Shown here: piece by piece, positions 33,763 to 40,624 of the stretch
How the letters are laid out: every line of letters begins with the position of its first letter
Position numbering within the stretch: the stretch's first letter is position 1
From: Roseibium denhamense
Lineage (GTDB): Bacteria; Pseudomonadota; Alphaproteobacteria; Rhizobiales; Stappiaceae
DNA: 64,000 bases
Assembly: GCF_009711415.1 (NCBI RefSeq)
Contig: NZ_SMLZ01000109.1
Location: forward strand, 62,001-126,000
Direction of reading: 5' to 3'
Program-made: the position numbers and the translations under genes
Notes under the pieces: model-generated
Told to the model about the DNA's origin: nothing
The model's database searches: none
The model's input: the letters and a program-made list of their open reading frames with translations, nothing else

Positions 33763-35355
33763 TCAGGCCGGCAAGCCGAGAATGTGGGCGATCATGAGAC
33801 CACTCGGCGGTTCGATGAGACCCGCCATCAGGCAGACACCGACAAACAGCATCGTCACATAAAGAAGGGTGAGATAACTCGCCATGAGGTTCTGCAGGGT
33901 GGCGAGCAGCCCGTCGCCTTCACCTGCGCGCTGGTCACCGCGGTTGGACCAGCGTTGTTTTGACAGGCGGAAGATGCAGTAGACCTTCACCGACGCATTG
34001 ATCAACTGGTTGAAGTAGAGAATGAACGGATAGCTGAGGTCCACTTTGCGGGCGTACCGATAGAGAAACAGCGACAGCAGCATCCGGGTTATGCAGATGA
34101 AGACCACATATCCGAAGATGTAGTAGGGGTCATAGAGAAACGTCGTGCAGACCGCGAGCACCGGGCTTACCAGCATGGTCCACATGGAAACGCGCTGGTC
34201 CAAAAGGCACCACCAGATAAAGAACGGCATCCGGCCCGGCCCCAATGCAAGGGCGCGAGAGCCATTGCGCAGCATGTTGCCAGACCAGCGGCGGAAGTTT
34301 TGAACCATCCGGTCCATGCCGGAGCCTTCAATGACTTCAACCGTGTAGCCCATGGCGTCGGGCACATAGAGCATGCGGCAGCCGGATTGGAGCATGTAGT
34401 ACCAGGTGCTTTTGTCGTCGCCCGACAGGAAACGGAACTTCCCCCACAGCCAATGCTCGAGATGATCTGCCTCGAGAAGACGAATGAACTTGAGCTTTGT
34501 CAGGTGGTTCGCCCGGAAAACGGACATCCGTCCCGTCAGGGTCAGAACCCGGCCGGAGAGCGAGTGGGATTGCATGGCTAGCCGGCGCTGCGCAAAGCGC
34601 ATGGTCAGCCAGTTGGCAATCCAGCGCGGGCCGATGCAAAGCACTTCTTCATCCGTCGTGCAGGCTTGCAGGTCCGGGTAAAGCTTGAAGAGCGGCAGGC
34701 ATGCACCAACAGCATTTTTGGCCAGAATAAAGTCACCATCCATGAAAATGATGAGGTCGTCGTCTTCTACGTCACCCCGGCTCATCGCACGCAAAACAAG
34801 GCCAATCGCCAAACGCTTGCCGGGCTGGTTCTGCCGGACGACATGAAGGGTCACGTCAAGATCGGACCACTCCCGGGCCAGAAGATTGGAGATGAGGTCT
34901 TCGTCATACCGGTCGCCAGAACCGAGCCAGATCGTGCCCGGCACACCGGCGTCCCGGATTTCGCGGCAGATCGACCGGATCACCTTTTCCGTGATGTCCC
35001 GGTGTTCCTTGTAGGTCGTCATCATGAAGTGGAGGTGGCGGGGACGCCAGCCGTCCTCCCACACCTTCTTCCCGGCGTCCCGCATGGACGGGTAGACAAA
35101 CTTGCCATAGATCCAGGCCCGCACGGCGTGAGTGAACCACCAGCCATAGCGCCAGACGCCGAGGATCCCGATCACAAAGGTGATTTGTTTCGTCGCCGGG
35201 CTGAAGAAGACGTTCTCAAAGGTGGTCACCCCGACAAAGCAGAGGCCGAAGTAAAGGCTGATCTGGAACAACGCAAATGGGGTCCATTTGGCCAACCCCC
35301 TCGGTTGATGCGTGATTTCATCGACGTTGAAATCCTGCTGCAGGGACCGGCTCAT
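33763..35355 (-). CDS. alg8: Mannuronan synthase catalytic subunit (Alg8-like)
   Basis: 530-residue inner-membrane GT2 polymerase that would join mannuronate from GDP-mannuronate. Matches to Alg8 are extensive: IGILGVWRYGWWFTHA, FMDGDFIL (DxD), MRFAQRRLAMQS, SGRVLTLTGRMSVFRA, KFRFLSGDDKSTWY, FRRWSGNMLRNGSRAL (RRW of the QxxRW region), LLDQRVSMWT and ILYFNQLINASVKVY. Hydrophobic helices lie at the N-terminus (about 25-70) and in the C-terminal third. The ATG overlaps the alg44 stop by 4 bp (ATGA), so catalytic and c-di-GMP-binding subunits are co-translated. Cellulose-synthase-type GT2 enzymes are the alternative, but the motif wording is that of Alg8. Confidence 0.9.
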   Translation of the reverse strand: MSRSLQQDFNVDEITHQPRGLAKWTPFALFQISLYFGLCFVGVTTFENVFFSPATKQITFVIGILGVWRYGWWFTHAVRAWIYGKFVYPSMRDAGKKVWEDGWRPRHLHFMMTTYKEHRDITEKVIRSICREIRDAGVPGTIWLGSGDRYDEDLISNLLAREWSDLDVTLHVVRQNQPGKRLAIGLVLRAMSRGDVEDDDLIIFMDGDFILAKNAVGACLPLFKLYPDLQACTTDEEVLCIGPRWIANWLTMRFAQRRLAMQSHSLSGRVLTLTGRMSVFRANHLTKLKFIRLLEADHLEHWLWGKFRFLSGDDKSTWYYMLQSGCRMLYVPDAMGYTVEVIEGSGMDRMVQNFRRWSGNMLRNGSRALALGPGRMPFFIWWCLLDQRVSMWTMLVSPVLAVCTTFLYDPYYIFGYVVFICITRMLLSLFLYRYARKVDLSYPFILYFNQLINASVKVYCIFRLSKQRWSNRGDQRAGEGDGLLATLQNLMASYLTLLYVTMLFVGVCLMAGLIEPPSGLMIAHILGLPA

Positions 35356-36950
35356 GTCGCGTCTCCGAGGTAACCTGAGATCAGCCGCAAGACCTTGTTT
35401 GCGCGGTACCGCTCAAAGTAGACGGTGACCGGTGTTCCGGATTGAGGAAGGGTGCCCCCCTTTGAGATCAGATCGACCTTTGCAGAACGCGCATCCGGTG
35501 CGCGGAACCGGTGCATTTGTGTGGTCTCATCAATGAACCCGTCTGTGCGGCTGATCATGTCTACTGTTGCTTCGATCCAGCGGTCTTCGGCCGGCACATA
35601 AATTCGGGCCGGGCTGCCTTTGCGGACCTGAGTGATTTCTTCCTGGGTCAGGAACGCTGTGATAACCCGGTGGTCGCTTTCCTCCAGAACCACAAGCGGG
35701 GCGCCGGCTTTAAGCGTTTGACCATCGGCTGCAATCACATCCACAACAGCGGCATTGGAGCCAAGCGTCACCGGCATCATGTCCGGTTGAACGCGCAGCT
35801 CTTCCAACAGCTTGGTGCGGAAGTCGACTTCCTGCTGCCAGCGCGCCACTTCGGCAATGCGTTCGGACTTCAATCCGCTGAACTTGTCGCCGTTCAAGAT
35901 GCCAAAGTTTCCGCCTTCAGAGCCCAATTTTTCCAACTCGGCAACGTGAATGATGTGTTTTTCAAGCGCGCTCTTGGCCGTGGCCAACTCAAGCTGTGCC
36001 GTGGCGAGCACATCCCGTTTCAAGTAGCCTTGTGCGAACAGATCCTTGTAGCGGTTCAACCGGTCCTGGGCCGTTTCAACGGCAAGCTCTAGTGTGACGG
36101 TTTCTGCGCGGGCCTGGCGCAGATCATTGGCAGCGACAAGGCTGTAGCCTGTTTCGCGGTCGGCTTCGACTTGCAGATAAAGCTTGTGCTCGGAGAGCTC
36201 CACCTGCGCCTGCATAAGCGCGGTTTCGGCTTTGCGGATTTCCGAAATCAGCGCGTCGTTCTCGATAAAGGCGATCGGAACTCCAGAAGCTGCAACATCA
36301 CCGGTGCGCAGGCTCAGACCGGTGAGACGTCCGGTCGCCGGTGCCGTGACCTCATAACGTTCGGCACTGACGACTGCGGTCGAAATTTCCAGGCGGAAGA
36401 GCGTTGCGAAAATGTAAATCCCGACATACCCGAAGACGGCAATGCCAAGGGCGAAATAGAAGAGCGACATGACGATCTGCTTGATCGGCCAGCGGCGGAC
36501 GGGGATTCCCTGTGCCGGGTTTGGGTCCGGTTTGGTAGGCACCGGTGTGACCGGTGTATCGATGCGAACAATCGTGTCGGTGACGTCTGTCATCTTGCCG
36601 CGGACGAGATCCTCGACAAAGTGTTGCATCAACGCCGTTTCCCGCTCTCCAAGGTCTACGAAGCGGAAAGCGACCTCTTTGGTGTCTTCACTCGAACGGA
36701 CGACTTCAGCGCTGGCCTTCAAGGTGATGTTGAAGCCCTGGAACGGCAGGGTGCACAAGAGAGGGTGGTCCGATCCGACCTCAGGAAGCGGCGCAGAAAG
36801 GCCGGAGATCCGGCAACCGCCGAGCCCCCAATCCGCAGCGTCAAAAGTCTGATCACCAAGGGTGACGCGCATCGGCGCTGTTACCCTGTAGTGCAGCCTT
36901 TGGCTGGGCCTTTCATGAATGATGTCCACTTTTGCAACCTTTGATGTCAT
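35352..36950 (-). CDS. alg44: c-di-GMP-binding polymerase/export subunit (Alg44-like)
   Basis: 532 residues: an N-terminal PilZ domain (1-120) with the R18-LHY-R22 pair and D40-W-G-L-G-G, then one membrane helix (IVMSLFYFALGIAVFGYVGIYIF) and a periplasmic HlyD-like part with two lipoyl-type half-motifs (YEVTAPATGRLTGLSLRTGDVAASG; AADGQTLKAGAPLVVL) around a long coiled coil. This is the Alg44 architecture. The PilZ D/NxSxxG serine is glycine here. ATG 36950 matches the length of Alg44 proteins but lacks a ribosome site; a GTG at 36929 has AAAGG upstream and fits the predicted transcription start better. Frames continue to 37025. Confidence 0.88.
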   Translation of the reverse strand: MTSKVAKVDIIHERPSQRLHYRVTAPMRVTLGDQTFDAADWGLGGCRISGLSAPLPEVGSDHPLLCTLPFQGFNITLKASAEVVRSSEDTKEVAFRFVDLGERETALMQHFVEDLVRGKMTDVTDTIVRIDTPVTPVPTKPDPNPAQGIPVRRWPIKQIVMSLFYFALGIAVFGYVGIYIFATLFRLEISTAVVSAERYEVTAPATGRLTGLSLRTGDVAASGVPIAFIENDALISEIRKAETALMQAQVELSEHKLYLQVEADRETGYSLVAANDLRQARAETVTLELAVETAQDRLNRYKDLFAQGYLKRDVLATAQLELATAKSALEKHIIHVAELEKLGSEGGNFGILNGDKFSGLKSERIAEVARWQQEVDFRTKLLEELRVQPDMMPVTLGSNAAVVDVIAADGQTLKAGAPLVVLEESDHRVITAFLTQEEITQVRKGSPARIYVPAEDRWIEATVDMISRTDGFIDETTQMHRFRAPDARSAKVDLISKGGTLPQSGTPVTVYFERYRANKVLRLISGYLGDAT

Positions 36951-36965
36951 CGGCACCAATGTGTT

Positions 36966-36982
36966 CGCAAGGACGATGCCAA
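36966..36982 (-). promoter_or_regulatory. Predicted sigma54 promoter of alg44-alg8
   Basis: Minus strand TTGGCATCGTCCTTGCG: TTGGCA and TTGC with GG (36980-36979) and GC (36968-36967) exactly 10 bp apart. Predicted transcription start is near 36955, which leaves 5 nt before the ATG at 36950 or 26 nt before the alternative GTG at 36929. Confidence 0.6.
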
Positions 36983-37087
36983 CCGGGATTGTCCGGGCCG
37001 AGACCTGCAAATGAGATCCGCACAAACGATAGGCAATTGAAAAATATAGAAAATTTCAAAGGCTAGACTCAGCATCCTGGTCACTCT

Positions 37088-37100
37088 TTGCAAATTGCAA
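37088..37100. promoter_or_regulatory. Predicted activator site upstream of alg44
   Basis: TTGCAAATTGCAA fits TTGCA-WWW-TGCAA, the published LuxO-type site, with six-base arms if the flanking T and A are counted. It is nested in a second inverted repeat, tcctgg (37075-37080) and ccagga (37104-37109). It lies about 140 bp upstream of the predicted transcription start, the usual position for an NtrC-type activator. Confidence 0.45.
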
Positions 37101-37172
37101 ACCCCAGGAGGACTGTGTGGACTGGGGCCAGTTTCTCATTATGCAAAGGGCAGAGCTGAAGAACGGGGAAGG

Positions 37173-37230
37173 AAAATGCCGGGCCGAACGCTTCGGTCGC
37201 TTTGAGCGAAAGTCGTCGGCCCGGCATTTT
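37173..37230 (-). terminator. Terminator after the RTX gene
   Basis: Perfect 15-bp stem (aaaatgccgggccga at 37173-37187, tcggcccggcatttt at 37216-37230) with T/A runs at both ends, 6 bp after the RTX stop. It isolates the RTX gene from alg44, so alg44 must have its own promoter. Confidence 0.9.
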
Positions 37231-37236
37231 TGATCG

Positions 37237-39132
37237 TTAGAAGAGGAAGCAACCGTTATCGAACAACGAATTCACGGTTTGACCTCCGGCATTTTCCAGG
37301 ACGCAGACATCCTGATAACTGCCATTGCCGTTCCAATCGACAGAAAGCGAAAGATCACCGTTGGTTTCGGACCCCTCGATCAATTGTAGAAACGTTTGAG
37401 CGTCATTGCTGCCCGCAAGATGGCTGAAATCCAGAAGATCCAAATCCACGTCGAAATCAGTGATCGTATCGGTACCGCTGAGATCGTACGTGCGATAGAC
37501 AAACGTGTCGGTACCGCTGCCACCTGATAAAATGTCGGAACCTTGCAGTCCGCGGATCTGATCATTGCCGGCCCCACCATCTATGATGTTGTCGCCTTTC
37601 GACCCTTTCAGGATGTCGTTGCCGCCCCCTGACTGAATATTGTCGATGAACTTCAGGGTGTCGGTTCCGATTTCCAGACCATGCGCCCGCTTGTTATGCA
37701 AGGAAATAGACAAGTCGACCTCAAAGGCGGAGTAATCGACCGTGTCATTGCCGCGTCCACCATGCATCATGTCATTTCCGGCATCGCCATAAAATGTATC
37801 GTCGTCATGACCGCCATAGAGCTGGTCGTCTTGATTTCCCCCGTAGAGATGGTCGTTCCCGGCACCGCCTTTCAGGACATCTTCGCCATATCCCCCGGTC
37901 AGGACATCATCTCCAGATCCACCGATAAGCACATCATCACCGTGCCCACCATCAAGCGCATCATCACCTGTACCGCCGTTGAGCGTATCGTTTCCACTTT
38001 CACCAAACAGCGCATCGCTGCCGTTGTTCCCGTTCAAGTTGTCATCCTGCTGTCCGCCATAAAGGGTGTCGTTTCCGGAATTGCCGTACAGATCGTCGGA
38101 GCCCGAACCACCATAAAGGTCGTCGTCACCGCTCCCGCCATGCAGGTCGTCATGGCCGTTCTCCCCATAAAGCCGGTCGTTTCCGGAACGGCCATGGAGT
38201 TCATCCGCGCCATCGCCGCCCATCAGCAGGTCATTGTCGGTGCGGACAATTGGCGGCAGATCGTTACCCGTCCCTGGATCAGGGTCAGTGCCAGCGTCAT
38301 CCTGCGTGAAATGCGCGTTCAACAGCAGAGCATTTGCAACGCCGATATCAACAGTGAAGACGCTGTCGTCAAAGTCACGGTCACCGCCGTTGAACAGATC
38401 TTCAAACCCGAGTGTGAGCGTACCGGCATCTGTTTTCAAAACGCCGGTTGTATGCAGGATCCCATCAGGATTTAGACCAACCGTCTCGCCGTAAGCCGCC
38501 GTATGATAGGGGTTGTACTTGATAAGCGTCTGTGTGCCATCCGGCGCGATATGATAGAGCCGTGGAGCCTCACTCCCGACGGTCGCGGATGAACCATCGG
38601 CGTTCAGGAACTTCAAGCTTCCGTTTTCCAGATCCAGACCGGAATACCCACCGTTCAGGCTGTAACCGTTAGACACGATGAAAAAGGCAATCTTGTCTCC
38701 GGACTGTACGTCCAGATATTCGCGGGACTGGCCCTGGATCAAGTCGCCACCGCTGTGTTTCAACGAGGCATTCGGCCAAATGAACTGAACGTCCGTGATG
38801 GTGCCGTCTTCAGCCACTTTGTAATAGCCGAAAGTGTTGCGATACCCTGCAGTCTCGCCTTCAAAAATGACCGAGACCGGATAGTCGTTGGCAACTTCGA
38901 CCGACGTTACATGCACCAGATTGGGGCCGCCGGAACCGTAAAGAATGTCGTCGCCGTTGTTTCCGTAGAGCGTATCATCGCCGGTGCCGCCCCAGACCTC
39001 GTCATTGCCGTTGTGGCCTTTCAAAAGGTCATCGCCGAAGCGGCCGGACATAACATCGGAATGCTTTGTCCCATTCAAAGTATCGTCTTCATTGGTCCCA
39101 ATCATGGGACGTGTTGCGGGCAAACTCGCCAT
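37237..39132 (-). CDS. RTX-repeat secreted protein with DUF4114-like domain
   Basis: 631 residues without a Sec signal peptide. A short RTX block at residues about 13-70 (GTNEDDTLNG, DVMSGRFGDDLL, NGDDILYGSGG) precedes a globular domain (about 75-260) with FGYYKVAEDGTI, GDKIAFFIVSNGYS and FEDLFNGGDRDFDDSVF, the pattern of DUF4114. A long array of GGxGxDxLx nonapeptides follows (about 290-500), then a C-terminal segment (DTFVYRTYDLSGTDTITDFD) typical of type I secretion substrates. It should bind Ca2+ and be surface-bound or secreted. It lacks the catalytic module of AlgE-type epimerases. Next to polysaccharide genes, a matrix or adhesin role is plausible. AAGGAG precedes the ATG. Confidence 0.88.
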   Translation of the reverse strand: MASLPATRPMIGTNEDDTLNGTKHSDVMSGRFGDDLLKGHNGNDEVWGGTGDDTLYGNNGDDILYGSGGPNLVHVTSVEVANDYPVSVIFEGETAGYRNTFGYYKVAEDGTITDVQFIWPNASLKHSGGDLIQGQSREYLDVQSGDKIAFFIVSNGYSLNGGYSGLDLENGSLKFLNADGSSATVGSEAPRLYHIAPDGTQTLIKYNPYHTAAYGETVGLNPDGILHTTGVLKTDAGTLTLGFEDLFNGGDRDFDDSVFTVDIGVANALLLNAHFTQDDAGTDPDPGTGNDLPPIVRTDNDLLMGGDGADELHGRSGNDRLYGENGHDDLHGGSGDDDLYGGSGSDDLYGNSGNDTLYGGQQDDNLNGNNGSDALFGESGNDTLNGGTGDDALDGGHGDDVLIGGSGDDVLTGGYGEDVLKGGAGNDHLYGGNQDDQLYGGHDDDTFYGDAGNDMMHGGRGNDTVDYSAFEVDLSISLHNKRAHGLEIGTDTLKFIDNIQSGGGNDILKGSKGDNIIDGGAGNDQIRGLQGSDILSGGSGTDTFVYRTYDLSGTDTITDFDVDLDLLDFSHLAGSNDAQTFLQLIEGSETNGDLSLSVDWNGNGSYQDVCVLENAGGQTVNSLFDNGCFLF

Positions 39133-39180
39133 GTGATTACTCCTTCGCTTACGCGCATGCGCGCGATCAGGCAGGAGAAG

Positions 39181-39198
39181 TGCAAAGAGAAGACCAAA
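39181..39198 (-). promoter_or_regulatory. Sigma54 promoter candidate of the RTX gene
   Basis: Minus strand TTTGGTCTTCTCTTTGCA: GG (39195-39194) and GC (39183-39182) are 10 bp apart and TTTGCA is perfect, but the -24 box reads TTGGTC rather than TTGGCA. Predicted start near 39170, 38 nt before the ATG. Confidence 0.4.
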
Positions 39199-39417
39199 TG
39201 GCCGGAGAAGCCGGCACTTTGGCGACTAGAACACTGATTTTTCTGTAGTTTCAGGGACGAATACCCGGACCAGGCGTTACCAATTCAGGAGGCGTACTTC
39301 GGCAAATGCAAAACCAAAATTGCGTTTTCGAAACGGCGGCAGCCATCGGGCGTCCGTGTAGCTGGCATGACGGAGCGGCTCTGAAAAACCTGACAGGCAC
39401 AAAGCATGCCGCCGTAA

Positions 39418-40605
39418 CTAAGAGGACGTCAAGCCGCCCTGCTCTTGGGCCCACACAAAAACCTCGTCCGCCGGCATTGGTTTGGCAATGAAATAGCCCT
39501 GGACAACATCAACACCGAGTTTCGCGACAAGGTCCCATTCGGTCTCGGTTTCAACGCCTTCCGCAACCGTCGACAGACCCAGTCTTTTTGCAAGGGAAAC
39601 GCTCGATTCCAGCATTGCCCGCGCCTCTTCGTCCTGCGGAGCCCCGGCAACAAACGCCCGGTCGATCTTCAGTTCTGTGAAAGGGATCCGTTTCAACTGC
39701 TGCATGGACGAGGCCCCGGTGCCGTAATCGTCGATGGCAAGCCCAAGGCCTTTCATGCGCAAGCGTGTCAGGATCTCGAGTGGCGCGGCAATGTCATCCA
39801 TGATCCGGCTCTCGGTCACTTCAATTGTGACGTACCCCGGATCAGCCTGCTCCTTCGCAATTGCCTGGCTTACCAGATCGAACACTTCGTAGCGGGTCAG
39901 GGAGTCAACCGAGAAGTTCACCGCAACCGAGATCTCCAGCCCTTTGCGCCACCAATCCGCCAGAACCGCAATGGATTTTTCAAAGACTTGCCGGGTCATT
40001 TCATCGATAAGACCGTTATCTTCAATAACCGGGACAAAGGCGATGGGAGGGATCAGGCGGCCATCCGCTCCCCGCCAGCGGGCCAGAGCCTCCACGCCGA
40101 CAATCCTGCGATCGGCGACAGAAACCTTGGGCTGGAAAAAAACATCGATGCAGCCGCTTTTTAGGCCATCTTGGATGTCCTTCAGGCTCAGGACATCAAT
40201 CGGACCACGTTTTGCGGCCTCCTGCTGCGCCGCATAAGTGTCCAGCAACGCCTTGAGCGGATCGGGCTTGATCGGTTTCTGTAGGGATCCAAGCACGTTC
40301 AAACGGTGCGCCTCAGCCAGTTGCGCGGCGGTCTGCAGGATCCGCTTTTCCTCGCCGCTGACCAAAACAATCCCGCAGGCGGCATTACGTTCTGCGAGAT
40401 GGCGGAGGAATTCCAGCCCGTCCATTCCCGGCATGTTGAGGTCGCAGATGATAATGTCCGGCCCGTGCGCTTCCACGGCCTCAAGTCCCCTGGCCCCGTC
40501 TTCGGCCGCCAAGACCGTGTCGTAGCCAATCTTCGTGAGGATCTTTGTTGTCAACTTGGTGATGAACGGATCATCGTCGACGATCAATATCTTCGCCATG
40601 CCCAT
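39418..40605 (-). CDS. Response regulator with EAL c-di-GMP phosphodiesterase domain
   Basis: 395 residues: an N-terminal receiver (KILIVDDDPF, acceptor in IIICDLNMPGMDG, lysine in LQKPIKP) and a C-terminal EAL domain (about 150-395). Active-site motifs are intact: VEALARW, the VNFSVDSL asparagine, EVTES, IDDYGTG, ELKIDR, AEGVET and QGYF, so it probably hydrolyses c-di-GMP. It starts 19 bp after the hybrid kinase gene, its likely phosphodonor. ATG at 40605 chosen; a second ATG lies two codons on. Confidence 0.92.
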   Translation of the reverse strand: MGMAKILIVDDDPFITKLTTKILTKIGYDTVLAAEDGARGLEAVEAHGPDIIICDLNMPGMDGLEFLRHLAERNAACGIVLVSGEEKRILQTAAQLAEAHRLNVLGSLQKPIKPDPLKALLDTYAAQQEAAKRGPIDVLSLKDIQDGLKSGCIDVFFQPKVSVADRRIVGVEALARWRGADGRLIPPIAFVPVIEDNGLIDEMTRQVFEKSIAVLADWWRKGLEISVAVNFSVDSLTRYEVFDLVSQAIAKEQADPGYVTIEVTESRIMDDIAAPLEILTRLRMKGLGLAIDDYGTGASSMQQLKRIPFTELKIDRAFVAGAPQDEEARAMLESSVSLAKRLGLSTVAEGVETETEWDLVAKLGVDVVQGYFIAKPMPADEVFVWAQEQGGLTSS

Positions 40606-40624
40606 CTTGGCGGTGCTCTCCTGT

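Noticed and set aside
37681-38475. Plus-strand open frame rich in Val/Ile with repeated phrases
   Set aside because: Reverse complement of the RTX repeat coding region; its periodicity is that of the nonapeptide repeats.
37500-39080. Tandem repeat or CRISPR-like array
   Set aside because: The regular repeats are in-frame RTX codons of a secreted protein; there are no spacers or cas genes.
37237-39132. RTX gene as an AlgE-type secreted mannuronan C5-epimerase
   Set aside because: RTX repeats are present but no parallel beta-helix catalytic A-module; the globular part looks like DUF4114.
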